Assembly: GCA_907163375.1 (NCBI GenBank)
Contig: CAJQUW010009275.1
Span: 42,797 to 106,796 of the forward strand
Direction: 5' to 3'
DNA from: Prostheceraeus crozeri
Lineage: Eukaryota; Platyhelminthes; Polycladida; Euryleptidae
DNA length: 64,000 nucleotides
The position numbers were made by a program, and so were the translations under genes. Below, in pieces: positions 1 to 13,200 of this stretch. The stretch's first letter is position 1; every line of letters begins with the position of its first letter. Below the pieces are notes generated by a model. It was given only the letters and a program-made list of their open reading frames with translations. It made no database searches and was not told the DNA's origin.

Positions 1-3000
1 CATTTCCATGAATAGGATCAATTGATATTGTCTAAGTCTTTGAATCAGACACACAAATCTTTCGTATTATAGAAAGACAGAGACAGATTATAGCAGTCTG
101 GATTGCAGATTTCCTGCTTACAAGTTTCGTTTGATGCAGTTGTCTGTTATAATGATATTTCGCGCCCTGTGTAGCTGCATTGGCATAATTATCCATTTAT
201 TTTGCTAGAATTTCCGCATTTCCATGAATAGGATCGACTGATATTGTCTAAGTCTTTGAATCAGACAAATCTTTTGTATTATAGAAGACAGAGATAGATT
301 AGGCTATAGCAGTCTGGGTTGCAGATTTCCTGTTCACAAGTTACGTTTAGTGCAGTTGTCTGTTATAATGATGTTTCGCGCTCCGTGTAACTGCATTGAC
401 ATAATTATCCATTTATTTCGCTAGAATTTCCGCATTTCCATGAATAGGATCGACTGATATTGTCTAAGTCTTTGAATCAGACAAACAAATCCTTCGTATT
501 ATAGAAAGACAGAGATAGATTATAGCAGTCCGGGTTGCAGATTTCCTGTTTACAAGTTACGTTTGATGCAGTTGTCTTTATAATGATATTTCGCGCTCTG
601 TGTAGCTGCATTGGCATAATTATCCATTTATTTCGCTAGAATTTCCGCATTTCCATGAATAGGATCAATTGATATTATCTAAGTCTTTGAATCAGACAAA
701 CAAAACTTTCGTATTATAGAAAGACAGAGATCAGTCCGGGTTGCAGATTTCCTGTTTACAAGTTACGTTTGATGCAGTTGTCTGTTATAATGATATTTCG
801 CGCTCTGTGTAGCTGGATTGACATAATTATCCATTTATTTCGCTAGAATTTCCGCATTTCCATGAATAGGATCAATTGATATTATCTAAGTCTTTGAATC
901 AGACAAACAAATCTTTCGTATTATAGAAAGACAGAGATCAGTCCGGGTTGCAGATTTCCTGTTTACAAGTTTCGTTTGGTGCAGTTGTCTTTATAATGAT
1001 ATTTCGCGCTCTGTGTAGCTGCATTGGCATAATTATCCATTTATTTCGCTAGAATTTCCGCATTTCCATGAATAGGATCAATTGATATTATCTAAGTCTT
1101 TGAATCAGACAAACAAAACTTTCGTATTATAGAAAGACAGAGATCAGTCCGGGTTGCAGATTTCCTGTTTACAAGTTACGTTTGATGCAGTTGTCTGTTA
1201 TAATGATATTTCGAGCTCTGTGTAGCTGCATTGGCATAATTATCCATTTATTTCGCTAGAATTTCCGCATTTCCATGAATAGGATCAATTGATATGATCT
1301 AAGTCTTTGAATCAGACAAACAAATCTTTCGTATTATAGAAAGACAGAGATCAGTCCGGGTTGCAGATTTTCTGTTTACAAGTTTCGTTTGATGCAGTTG
1401 TCTGTTATAATGATATTTCGCGCTCTATGTAGCTGGATTGACATAATTATCTATTTGTTTCGCTAGAATTTCCACATATGTATGAATAGGATCAATTGAT
1501 ATTATCTAAGTCTTTGAATCAGACAAACAAATCTTTCGTATTATAGAAAGACAGAGATAGATTATAGCAGTCCGGGTTGCAGATTTCCTGTTTACAAGTT
1601 ACGTTTGGTGCAGTTGTCTTTATAATGATATTTCGCGCTCTGTGTAGCTGCATTGGCATAATTATCCATTTATTTCGCTAGAATTTCCGCATTTCCATGA
1701 ATAGGATCGACTGATATTGTCTAAGTCTTTGAATCAGACAAATCTTTCGTATTATAGAAGACAGAGATAGATTAGGCTATAGCAGTCTGGGTTGCAGATT
1801 TCCTGTTTACAAGTTTCGTTTGATGCAGTTGTCTGTTATAATGATGTTTCGCGCTCCGTGTAGCTGCATTGACATAATTATTCATTTGTTTTGCTAGAAT
1901 TTCCACATATGTATGAATCGGATCGATTGATATTATCTAAGTCTTTGAATCAGACACACAAATCTTTCGTATTATAGAAAGACAGAGACAGATTATAGCA
2001 GTCTGGGTTGCAGATTTCCTGTTTACAAGTTTCGTTTGATGCAGTTGTCTGCTATAATGATATTTCGCGCCCTGTGTAGCTGCATTGGCATAATTATCCA
2101 TTTATTTTGCTAGAATTTCCGCATTTCCATGAATAGGATCGACTGATATTGTCTAAGTCTTTGAATCAGACAAATCTTTCGTATTATAGGAAGACAGAGA
2201 TAGATTAGGCTATAGCAGTCTGGGTTGCAGATTTCCTGTTTACAAGTTTCGTTTGATGCAGTTGTCTGTTATAATGATATTTCGCGCTCTGTGTAGCTGC
2301 ATTGACATAATTATCCATTTATTTCGCTAGAATTTCCGCATTTCCATGAATAGGATCAATTGATATTGTCTAAGTCTTTGAATCAGACACACAAATCTTT
2401 CGTATTATAGAAAGACAGAGATCAGTCCGGGTTGCAGATTTCCTGTTTACAAGTTACGTTTGATGCAGTTGTCTGTTATAATGATATTTCGAGCTCTGTG
2501 TAGCTGCATTGGCATAATTATCCATTTATTTCGCTAGAATTTCCGCATTTCCATGAATAGGATCAATTGATATTATCTAAGTCTTTGAATCAGACAAACA
2601 AATCTTTCGTATTATAGAAAGACAGAGATCAGTCCGGGTTGCAGATTTCCTGTTTACAAGTTACGTTTGATGCAGTTGTCTGTTATAATGATATTTCGCG
2701 CTCTGTGTAGCTGGATTGACATAATTATCTATTTGTTTCGCTAGAATTTCCACATATGTATGAATAGGATCAATTGATATTATCTAAGTCTTTGAATCAG
2801 ACAAACAAATCCTTCGTATTATAGAAAGACAGAGATAGATTATAGCAGTCCGGGTTGCAGATTTCCTGTTTACAAGTTACGTTTGGTGCAGTTGTCTTTA
2901 TAATGATATTTCGCGCTCTGTGTAGCTGCATTGGCATAATTATCCATTTATTTCGCTAGAATTTCCGCATTTCCATGAATAGGATCAATTGATATTATCT

Positions 3001-4919
3001 AAGTCTTTGAATCAGACAAACAAAACTTTCGTATTATAGAAAGACAGAGATCAGTCCGGGTTGCAGATTTCCTGTTTACAAGTTACGTTTGATGCAGTTG
3101 TCTGTTATAATGATATTTCGCGCTCTGTGTAGCTGGATTGACATAATTATCTATTTGTTTCGCTAGAATTTCCACATATGTATGAATAGGATCAATTGAT
3201 ATTATCTAAGTCTTTGAATCAGACAAACAAATCCTTCGTATTATAGAAAGACAGAGATAGATTATAGCAGTCCGGGTTGCAGATTTCCTGTTTACAAGTT
3301 ACGTTTGGTGAAGTTGTCTTTATAATGATATTTCGCGCTCTGTGTAGCTGCATTGGCATAATTATCCATTTATTTCGCTAGAATTTCCGCATTTCCATGA
3401 ATAGGATCGACTGATATTGTCTAAGTCTTTGAATCAGACAAATCTTTCGTATTATAGAAGACAGAGATAGATTAGGCTATAGCAGTCTGGGTTGCAGATT
3501 TCCTGTTTACAAGTTTCGTTTGATGCAGTTGTCTGTTATAATGATGTTTCGCGCTCCGTGTAGCTGCATTGACATAATTATCCATTTGTTTTGCTAGAAT
3601 TTCCACATATGTATGAATCGGATCGATTGATATTATCTAAGTCTTTGAATCAGACAAACAAATCTTTCGTATTATAGAAAGACAGAGATAGATTAGGCTA
3701 TAGCAGTCTGGGTTGCAGATTTCCTGTTTACAAGTTACGTTTGGTGCAGTTGTCTGTTGTAATGATATTTCGCGCCATGTGTAGCTGCATTGACATAATT
3801 ATCCATTTATTTCGCTAGAATTTCCGCATTTCCATGAATTGGATCAATTGATATTACCTAAGTCTTTGAATCAGACACACAAATCCTTCGTATTATAGAA
3901 AGACAGAGATAGATTATAGCAGTCCGGGTTGCAGATTTCCTGTTTACAAGTTTCGTTTGATGCAGTTGTCTGTTATAATGATATTTCGAGCCCTGTGTAG
4001 CTGCATTGGCATAATTATCCATTTATTTCGCTAGAATTTCCGCATTTCCATGAATAGGATCGACTGATATTGTCTAAGTCTTTGAATCAGACAAATCTTT
4101 CGTATTATAGAAGACAGATATAGATTAGGCTATAGCAGTCTGGGTTGCAGATTTTCTGTTCACAAGTTACGTTTAGTGCAGTTGTCTGTTATAATGATAT
4201 TTCGAGCTCTGTGTAACTGCATTGACATAATTATCCATTTATTTCGCTAGAATTTCCGCATTTCCATGAATAGGATCGACTGATATTGTCTAAGTCTTTG
4301 AATCAGACAAACAAATCTTTCGTATTATAGGAAGACAGAGATAGATTAGGCTATAGCAGTCTGGGTTGCAGATTTCCTGTTTACAAGTTTCGTTTGATGC
4401 AGTTGTCTGTTATAATGATATTTCGCGCTCTGTGTAGCTGCATTGACATAATTATCCATTTATTTCGCTAGAATTTCCGCATTTCCATGAATTGGATCAA
4501 TTGATATTGTCTAAGTCTTTGAATCAGACACACAAATCTTTCGTATTATAGAAAGACAGAGATCAGTCCGGGTTGCAGATTTCCTGTTTACAAGTTACGT
4601 TTCGTATGGTTGTCTTTATAATGATATTTCGCGCTCTGTGTAGCTGCATTGGCATAATTATCCATTTATTTCGCTAGAATTTCCGCATTTCCATGAATAG
4701 GATCAATTGATATGATCTAAGTCTTTGAATCAGACAAACAAATCTTTCGTATTATAGAAAGACAGAGATCAGTCCGGGTTGCAGATTTCCTGTTTACAAG
4801 TTAGGTTTGATGCAGTTGTCTGTTATAATGATATTTCGCGCTCTGTGTAGCTGGATTGACATAATTATCTATTTTTTTCGCTAGAATTTCCACATATGTA
4901 TGAATAGGATCAATTGATA
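1..4919. repeat. Satellite array, 206-221 bp monomers (first block)
   Basis: Tandem monomers all read in the same direction. Taking the segment CATTTCCATGAATAGG (or its variant CACATATGTATGAAT) as the unit start, units begin at 1, 217, 433, 648, 855, 1061, 1268, 1475, 1690, 1906, 2122, 2339, 2546, 2753, 2968, 3175, 3390, 3606, 3827, 4043, 4259, 4480, 4686 and 4893. Monomer lengths fall into classes of 206-207, 215-217 and 221 bp. They differ mainly by short indels just before the AGCAGTC(T/C)GGGTTGCAG block. The array runs off the left edge of the window. No coding potential is seen. Units starting at 1690 and 3390 are nearly identical and 8 monomers apart. Confidence 0.98.
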
Positions 4920-6092
4920 CAGTCCGTTTCATAAAAAGTGGATCATCCTAAAATTTGACTAAATAAAACATAAGTATGATACAGAAAGCATTTTTCATGT
5001 TATTTCATGTCCCTAATATATTTAAATGTCCCTATATAATCTGATAAGCTATGATACAGTAACTGTTCTTAAGAAGCTAATATTTTGTGGCCTTACCCTT
5101 ATTGTCAATGACACTACCAATTCGTCTAGGCATTGATTCGATGATATCGTTAATTTTTGACTGATCTAACTTTCTCCACTCTCTTTTTAACAGTGACGTA
5201 AGTTGTGATACGCCATCTGTAGGTAGCAGTGAACGACGAACGTTACGTTTTAGAATACTCCATACATTTTCTATGGGATTCAGATAAAGAGAACGAGCTG
5301 GCCGGATAATGTCCTAAGCCCTAATTGAGACTTGCATAAGTTGACTCTACTACTCCTGTGACACGTAGCATTATCATCCATAAATAACCAAGTCGATGGA
5401 TCACCAAGTTGATCTGTCATTTGGCCAATGTTCATTCGTAAAACATTCACATAGCGTTCAGAATTCATGGTTCCTTGCTGTATGTGAAGTTCAGAGCGGC
5501 CATTGGTCCAGTAGTTCTAGCAAGCCTAGTTCTAGCAAGGCTGACACTTTGCCTTTTGTGAATGCGATCTCGTTATTGTTCATTTGTGCTTTGTATTGTT
5601 TTCAACCGGTAAGAGATAGATTTCTAGCTGAAAGCAATCAGGAGTGCTGCCAACACCACCGCAACGAAGTCAGGAAGCTAAGCTATGGAACATGATGTCC
5701 AGTTAATCACATGTAGCAGTTACATTATTGTTGATAAATAATGGTGCTATACTGGCTCGGATTGACCGATTTTCTTTATTTTTGTTTTGCTTGATAGCTT
5801 TTGGCTTGTAGAACAGCATATTACATAACAAAGGAAACAAATGTAATTTTGTAAGAGTGAGGTATGATTTTGTGTAACATTGCTAAATGAAGATCAAATT
5901 ATCTACTACTTTTTTTATCTATAACAGGAAAACAACTCAATATTCATGCTTGAAATTTCCAACAATGATATTAGTAAGCACAACTGACATATCTTCCAAA
6001 TTTCAGAGAAATTCGTTCAAGTTTGGCGGAGTTAGACAAAGTTTAAGTTAAGGCGATGTTTAAGGGTGATCCATTTTTTATGAAACAATCTG
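4920..6092 (-). mobile_element. Tc1/mariner-type transposon inserted in the satellite
   Basis: The element has inverted ends: left CAGTCCGTTTCATAAAAAGT, right (reverse complement) CAGATTGTTTCATAAAAAAT. It is flanked on both sides by TA (4918-4919 and 6093-6094), the usual Tc1/mariner target duplication. Removing the element and one TA rejoins the satellite as a normal 216 bp monomer, which confirms the boundaries. Length is 1173 bp, short for a Tc1 element (typically about 1.6 kb), and only the C-terminal half of a minus-strand transposase is recognisable. It is therefore an internally deleted, dead copy. Confidence 0.95.
5077..5700 (-). pseudogene. Tc1-like transposase, C-terminal remnant
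   Basis: Minus-strand reading gives the DDE-family segment around the second catalytic aspartate (WLFMDDNATCH, about 5360-5400). This is followed by a Tc1-typical LYLNPIENVW stretch and then an EWRKLDQSKINDIIESMPRR segment ending in GKATKY and a stop at 5077-5079. These match the conserved C-terminal third of Tc1-family transposases (cut-and-paste DNA transposition, acting in the nucleus). The pieces lie in more than one frame: one shift is near 5470, just before the TMNSERY segment, and another is between the NATCH and PIENVW blocks. The N-terminal paired-type DNA-binding domain is not recognisable. It cannot encode an active enzyme. Confidence 0.85.
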
Positions 6093-6850
6093 TATTATCT
6101 AAGTCTTTGAATCAGACAAACAAATCCTTCGTATTATAGAAAGACAGAGATAGATTATAGCAGTCTGGGTTGCAGATTTTCTGTTTACAAGTTACGTTTG
6201 GTGCAGTTGTCTGTTATAATGATATTTCGAGCTCTGTGTAGCTGCATTGGCATAATTATCCATTTATTTCGCTAGAATTTCCGCATTTCCATGAATAGGA
6301 TCGACTGATATTGTCTAAGTCTTTGAATCAGACAAATCTTTCGTATTATAGAAGACAGAGATAGATTAGGCTATAGCAGTCTGGGTTGCAGATTTCCTGT
6401 TTACAAGTTTCGTTTGATGCAGTTGTCTGTTATAATGATGTTTCGCGCTCCGTGTAGCTGCATTGACATAATTATCCATTTGTTTTGCAAGAATTTCCAC
6501 ATATGTATGAATCGGATCGATTGATATTATCTAAGTCTTTGAATCAGACAAACAAATCTTTCATATTATAGAAAGACAGAGATAGATTAGGCTATAGCAG
6601 TCTGGGTTGCAGATTTCCTGTTTACAAGTTACGTTTGGTGCAGTTGTCTGTTGTAATGATATTTCGCGCCATGTGTAGCTGCATTGACATAATTATCTAT
6701 TTGTTTTGCAAGAATTTCCGCATTTCCATGTTTAGGATCAATTAATATGATCTAAGTCTTTGAATCAGACATATCTTTCGTATTATAGAAAGACAGAGAT
6801 AGATTATAGCAGTCCGCAGATACATATTATAGATCCGCAGTTGCAGATCT
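6093..6850. repeat. Satellite array, second block and decayed right edge
   Basis: This is the same satellite, resuming after the transposon. Unit starts are at 6284, 6500 and 6721. Units 6284 and 6500 are near copies of units 3390 and 3606, including the shared variants GTTGTAATG and GCCATGTG. The last unit degrades after about 6815 into short repeats of CAGAT/CCGCAG, marking the right boundary of the array. Confidence 0.95.
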
Positions 6851-7420
6851 CTTTCTAAAAAGTTTATTGTGATATGCTTTTACCGGTTAGGCCTACTGTT
6901 ACTTTGCATTCTTTGTTAGCATTGCATACTTTTGTAGTTGAATTTTGTCAGAAATGTTCATGTAGTTCCTGTTTCATACGATACAGGAACAGCATCTTAA
7001 CTTATCCAACGTATTGGGCCAACTTTACAGTAGTGGCTTTTGCTGAATGTGAGTCGTTAACGTTGATCAAGACGACTGGTCCAAAGGCAGTTCATATCTA
7101 GTCTTCGTACTGTTGTGTTCAGTGCTCAATCCATCATAAATTCTGGAAATATAGGAATTATGCCAGGACGCAATTTCATACTTGCATAAAGGGGAAATCG
7201 ACAACTTGAATATGAGTTCATTAAAAAATACAAGTTGCCGATTTCCCGGTTTCATGTGTCCTAAAACATTTTTCAAAAACGTGAATTTCTTCGAAACTAC
7301 TAAACTATTGAACGTAAGTTTACATTCTATATCTGCTACTGAGTTGGTGGATAAAATGCGTGGATAGCGAGGAAAGCTGTGTCATATTAACAAAAGTTGT
7401 AGATTTCCGAACTATACAAG
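6851..7420. other. Unassigned spacer between satellite and LINE
   Basis: No conserved protein, RNA or terminal repeats were recognised. Short open frames here have no recognisable motifs. Confidence 0.6.
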
Positions 7421-8640
7421 TTCTTTGGCTGAGGTTGCAGACTTCCGGCATCTACAATTATGTGTGCGATCACTGAAAGAGTCGTTTATCGGGGACTATG
7501 GGCCTCATCAATTTGGCTTTCGGCCACAGTCTTCTACCTGCTGCGCCTTGATTTCTTTGCATAATTACGTGACATCCTGCCTTGATAATCCTGAGACTGT
7601 TGGTGCCATCATCATAGCTTATGACTATTCAAAAGCTTTTGACACTCGAAGACACGATGTGATTATTGCAAAGCTCATAGAATTTAGATATCCCTCTAGT
7701 TTCATTAAATGGCTAGTGGACTATTTTCATGAAAGGAAGCAATGTGTTAAGATTGGTAGTACGTGTAGTGGAATCGTTGACGTGACTTCGGGTGTCCCAC
7801 AAGGGTCAATTTTGGGACCCTTCCTTTACAGCATTGCGACAAGCTCCTTTACGTCTACGTCTGATAACTGTCGCATCGTCAAATATGCAGATGACACTAC
7901 AATCTGCTTCCCGGTGTATCGTTCCAACAATGCTCATATTTTCCGTGTTCATGAACAACTGTTAGAGTGGTCAGCATGGGACCTGAAGATAAGCGAAAGT
8001 AAATGTAAAAGCTTGACTATTTCCAAGACTACAAGTACCGCACCTATCCATATTCCGAATGTTAAATCTGTCGACGCTCTATGTGTGCTCGGAGTTTACT
8101 TCAACTCAAAAGGAACTAGGTCTTCACATATTGACAATGTTATCAAGACTGCTTCCAGGAGATTTTACGTCCTAAGAATGCTGCGCCCTTTACTGTCCAA
8201 TGACAATTTGAAAGTTGTATATTTCAGTCTGGTCCGCTCCATAATGGAGTACTGTAGTCCTCTGTTCATTGGGTTATCGGTTTCGGACTCAAAGAGATTA
8301 GACGCTGTGCAGAAGAGGTTTCATAAATTGTTGTGTGGCAAGGGATGCAGCTGCTCAATTCTCCCCCTTTGGAAGGTCGACGACGTTCACAATCACTAAA
8401 GCTATTGAATTCAATCCAACAGAAGAATCATATTCTACACGACCTTCTCCCGAACATGTCCGCATCTGGCAGATTCTTACTGCCTTCAAGACATACCGTC
8501 AGACACAGACGAACTTTCATTCTTTTCATTTGTTCAATTTTTAACTCGCTTCATGCACGATGACTTCTACTATGTGAATTCGTTTGTAAAGACCGATTTC
8601 TATTCTGATGAAATATACGCTTATTATCATTATTATTATA
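7421..8640 (+). mobile_element. 5'-truncated non-LTR retrotransposon (LINE, CR1/Jockey-like)
   Basis: The fragment holds the C-terminal half of a LINE ORF2 followed by a 3' tail of AT-rich trinucleotides (TTATTATCATTATTATTATA). Its 3' end shares GATTTCTATT and AAATATACGCT with the LINE at 28.7-32.5 kb, so both belong to one family or sister families. The 5' truncation is typical of target-primed reverse transcription. The exact 5' junction is uncertain; recognisable homology begins near 7460. Confidence 0.88.
7425..8563 (+). pseudogene. LINE reverse transcriptase fragment
   Basis: The first frame (7425-8399) carries the reverse transcriptase core: GPHQFGFRPQSST, the first catalytic aspartate in AYDYSKAFDT, the SGVPQGSILGPFLY segment and the catalytic YADDT box. 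After these comes the long region after the RT that is typical of CR1/Jockey-type ORF2 (SHIDNVIKTASRRFYVLRML). The reading then shifts frame near 8390 and the C-terminal tail continues to 8563. The endonuclease and the N-terminal RT part are missing. The same post-RT segment occurs in the LINE ORF2 at 29.9-32.5 kb. The protein would copy element RNA at a nicked target, but this copy is dead. Confidence 0.9.
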
Positions 8641-9010
8641 ACAAGTCTCCAAAACAAAGGCAAAAACGTCAATTAACGAAAAATAAATTTTGAAATTTTC
8701 CAATGGAAAATTTTCTGGAAAATTTTCCATTTGCATCACTAAGTGATCATGATTGCGACAATGATTTCAATCAACTTTGAAAGATATAGATGCGTCCATA
8801 TCAATATTCAGATTCAAGAAATGAAAAGAAATGAAACATGAATTTACTGAATCATAAAATCATGTCGGTGAAAATTGAATTAAAAACTTGAAATTTCAGC
8901 CAAGAAAGCACGAATAATATCGCGACTTTTTCATGACAACTTTCGTTATAATACAATTCATGAAATTCCCATAATCAGGTTGATTTCTGCTTAGCTAGAA
9001 TTCTTATTAG
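8641..9010. other. Unassigned AT-rich spacer
   Basis: The spacer contains a local cluster of AAATTTTCCA/TGGAAAATTTT inverted words around 8690-8735. No gene was recognised. The last 8 bases (9003-9010, CTTATTAG) are the left target duplication of the next element. Confidence 0.6.
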
Positions 9011-10253
9011 TAGGGCAACCCAAAGTTGCATTAAAAATCTTCAAAAGTTGCACTTAAAATTCAAAAAGTTGCAAAAAGTTGCAATAAAAGCCCCCGAATA
9101 GCTTGAAATAAATGCTATATCAAATAGCAACAGATAATGGCAATCATGGCTAAAAAGTTAATATGTACGTGTATGCCCGTTTGAATGTGTTCTATTCAAA
9201 TGAAAAATAGGTAACTAGCGTTCATTTAACAATATATTTTCACGTCATACAAAACAAAATTCATACCAACTAAAAAAATAAGTTCACAATACAAACGTCG
9301 ATTAATCACTGCTGTTGTAGTAGCCTACACGACAAGGTAGCCTAAGCCTCAGTATTTTCAGGAAGAAAATGCCGATCGTCAGCAAGAAGTTTTTTCAATG
9401 AAGAGAAACTTCTTTCCATTGATTTGGAAGTGGGCTGACAACGCTGAAGCAACACATACAAAGAAGGAGAAATATCGGGACATTCCTGAGTCATGATATC
9501 ATTCAGATCTGAGTTTTGATCAATTCGCACTTTCAAATAGGAGAGAATACTTGCTGAATCATCCCCGAACTCTAAATTGTTCAGTTCATTGAAGCATTTT
9601 TTTTATAGTAACGTTACTTTTCTCGTACTTGTTAATATGAACTAGCAAAGTTTCATAATCGCGTTTCACTTCAAGTAACTGATTCCGGATCGTAAGCGAA
9701 TTTAGGGCGCTCTTTGCGCGTTCAACTAAAATAATTATCACTACCAGATAATGAATTTACAATGTCCATTATTTTTGGAAAGTTTTTGCTATAATAGAAT
9801 GCTGCCTCCAATCAGCTTCCCCATCGTGTTACTACTGGTTCTGGAGGACTTCCAATATCAGTATCACTGAACATCTGTTTTCGTTGCTTGTTTTTTACAG
9901 TTAATGCCTTCATTCTTGCTATCATGCAAGTTATCTATTTCATTATAGCGACGGATTCACAATGTGATGTCTTTGTTCTGCCAATAGAACACGACAAGCT
10001 GAGAAAAAATTTGATAAGTAGTTGACGTAAATGCTATTTATAGAAAAGCGTCACCACACAATTCTTAGAATTGAAAACATGACGAAATGCATCTAGATTG
10101 GGTTTAACCGGTAGCTGAGTTGATCCAAGAGTGAGGAAATTAAAAAAACTTATCTTTATTACAAATGACAGTGAAAGTTGCAAAATGTTGCATTTTACCT
10201 TAAAATATGCAAAAAAGTTGCAAAAAGTTGCACTGCAACTTTGGGTTGCCCTA
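9011..10253 (-). mobile_element. hAT DNA transposon, internally deleted
   Basis: The ends are perfect inverted repeats: left TAGGGCAACCCAAAGTTGCA, with the same 20 bases on the opposite strand at the right end. They are flanked by the 8-bp direct repeat CTTATTAG (9003-9010 and 10254-10261), the hAT-type target duplication. Subterminal AAGTTGCA words repeat at both ends and are probable transposase binding sites. The 1243 bp element retains pieces of a minus-strand hAT transposase. Confidence 0.96.
9342..9850 (-). pseudogene. hAT transposase remnant (C-terminal region)
   Basis: Reading the minus strand, a PVVTRWGSWLEAAFYYSKNF segment (about 9840-9770) matches the conserved hAT region ahead of the dimerisation domain. 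An ORF at 9342-9536 ends with QPTSKSMERSFSSLKKLL, the ER-FS signature of the hAT C-terminal dimerisation domain. The two pieces are separated by decayed sequence with frame changes. The BED zinc finger and most of the RNase-H-like catalytic core are absent. hAT transposases excise and reinsert their element with 8-bp duplications, matching the flanks seen here. Confidence 0.85.
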
Positions 10254-10261
10254 CTTATTAG

Positions 10262-13200
10262 CAAATATTAATTTCTTTTGATATCCAACTTGCTTCATAC
10301 TACTTATTTAGGAGAGTCATCTCGGTATAATACATAAATTGGCAAATTTATATGACTTTTTTCAAAACTGCTCAGATAATTTTTTGGACCACAGGAACGT
10401 AATCTCCGCAAAAAACTGAATCTTTTGATATAAAAATTTTCACAGTATACAGATACTTTTTTGAGTCGACACTCTACCTATCCCTACTCTATGTCTATGG
10501 CCTTGTTAGAGGTTCCTTCTCATTTTTGTGGCGATCTCATACTGTCTTCAAAGGGACATCTGTTGTGAATTGATTGCTGAAGTTTTTGAGTCTAATCAAT
10601 CGAACTCTGGTTCTCACGAGTTACGAATACATGCAGAAAACACATAATTAAGTGATAAATGTGCTGATCTAATGTACTTACAGCTCATGAATGGCTATTA
10701 TTAAGTTTGACAGGAGATGCATGAATGAATCAGCTGTATTGCTAAGAAAGGCGATTAACGCAGAAAATAAATACTTGATAATGGCTTCAGATAAGTAGAG
10801 CATTCTTAATACCTATAGGTCTCATACATTGGTGAGGAATAGCTCAATTTTGTAAAAAGCCGCTACAAACAAGTTTTTGTTTAAATGATTATATTTTTTA
10901 TCACTATAATACTTATCAGCTGATCCGCGCTAGATTTAAATTTTCGCAATTCTCATTGGTGAATTTTGCTCATTGGTGTCATTGCCGCGGTCATTTTGAG
11001 ACTCCATTATCGAAAACGTGCGAAACGAACATGGAAAACGGCCACGAATTATGGGGTACCTTGGTGAATGGTGCTGAAAGATACAAGACTTCAATTGCTA
11101 TTGCCGCAGCTACATGTAGGTCCATTATAATTGCGCATTATCTTAACCATCTATTGCCTGAATGATAATTTACAATTGTAGGAATTGTTCGCAGACCATT
11201 TCAGTAATAAACGTACTCAGGTCAACATATGTTTGAAGCTATTCTCATTTTGAAGATGTATTTCAACTGTAATGAACTCCTGGCCTTCTGAAATTTCGTG
11301 TTTCATCGACTAATTGAATACTAAACTTTATTTCCTGATAATTTGCTGGTACACAGACACTGCCAAGTGCCGACACAAATTAGGTGTCACAGCTATTATG
11401 CTAGTTGAGCCGATAGTACTGATTGCCTCATGACTGAGTGAGTGATGGAAACTATCTACCCTAAATACAACAGAACTTTTGTTGTTTCTAGTAGGCCCAC
11501 GACACATTCTCACTTATGGCTAGGAATTCCGATTTAGTCGCTTAGTTATGACTACATTTCTCATGAAAACCCTGATGTAGGGCTGGGTTTGTCTATTGTA
11601 TTCGTCATTTATCTTATTCATTATCTATCTTATCCCTTTCTCATCCGGGCAGAACAAGCGTCGCCAAGCGTGTTTCTCGTTGTATTGAGTGACGGAGGCT
11701 TTTATAGCCGAGCAATGTGAAACGTAGTTCTGATAGACATAGAAGAGTACTGACACTGTCGATTCAGCCGTTGTATTAGCTCAAGACCAAAATTTGTGGT
11801 TAGCATCAGAAAGTAGTATCTGTCAAAGCATACGTTTGTGACACCTTGTATTTGGAATCTAAGTGATGCCCGATAATTGTCCTTTTTTTAGGAAATTTTA
11901 TGCATGCTATTCATGCGTGGATTTCCGCGCGGATTCCTGGCGTAGGTAGTACCGTAGGATGGAGTAAGACTTTAGACAAAGTCAAGATCTGCGTATTTCA
12001 CCAAGTTGCTACTTTCAGATGTTTTCAGAATGATTCAATCGTTCTGGTGCACAAACTGCTATTACATGTTCTTTGATTTGTGGTAGGATTTCATATGTTA
12101 TAAAATATTTGAATTTTAAATTGCATTCCAAACTCCCTAAAAATGCACTTCAAAAAATGGTACCGCTATTAAACCGAGATATTCATAAAATATGGAATCT
12201 CGCTGTAGCATGCTTGAAATGATTATTGTAAATGTAGTAAAATGCCTGTCTGTAGTCACACCAAGGCAACTGGGCAACATCGGGTGACTTTGGACAGCGG
12301 GTGTTCCCACATAACTGCACTTTATTATAGCAACCAAAACCATGATGCATTTATTTTCTTTCCATAAAGTAAATCAGACAACTACTTTTGCTGCTTACGT
12401 GTTTTCTGCAGTTCTGGAATCGTCACAGGTACCAGTATTGATTCTTGAACATTATTACATCCATGGTTTTGTGAAATAGGCCTGCTTTGAATTTTTACCA
12501 TGTAATTTTTCTGAAGGATGTCATTCAGGAAGCTCTCTTTTAACTACCTGACATCTTGCACTAGAGTCCTATACTAAAGTATCATAGCATCATCGCTTTT
12601 CATATTGGCTGCAATATGAAACCAGAATTTAGATGATCAATTATGTTGTCAGTCCTTCCATATTTAGACCGACCAAACCGTTTGACAGTGTGCCCTTCTC
12701 TATGTCGGTGATGAATGGACTACTAGTTGATTCGAATTTCTAACCCATTTTGTAATTCCCATAGCAATTTGACCAGTCAGAAGAAAAACACATGGCATGT
12801 AAATTTTTGCATAAATTTTCTTTTTAGACCTAATCAAATGTTTGTTTCTTTTACTTTGTCACGGTCACCATCAAACCATTATATATAGGGCCTATATAAT
12901 TTATGCGAAATGAGTGGCATTTAACTGAATCAGACCAGAAAGTTATGCAAGCACTGTTCATGTTAAGAAAGTTATGCAAGCACTGTCAAATATTGTTGCA
13001 TGCAATCCGTATGAAAATTGTTTCATGAATTCATGCTTGCAATTTATTTATGTCAGCTTTGTTAAAATCGACATCCATTGTGAACCACATATGAGTCGGG
13101 GGGGTAGATGCTTGCAAGATATTCCTTAAGGTTTTTTCAACCCTCGACATGTTCAAGACTGGACAGTGTGGGGGAGGAGAACCAGAATCGACTAACCCAA

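Noticed and set aside
1-4919. CRISPR-like array or coding tandem repeat
   Set aside because: Whole 206-221 bp monomers are repeated head to tail with no spacer/repeat alternation and no long open frame; it is an ordinary satellite.
10956-11165. Possible host exon
   Set aside because: An open frame of 69 codons with no family motif, and no supported splice phase to the exon at 13899.
12890-12990. Core promoter with TATATATAGG near 12880
   Set aside because: An isolated AT-rich word with no start site or exon that can be tied to it.
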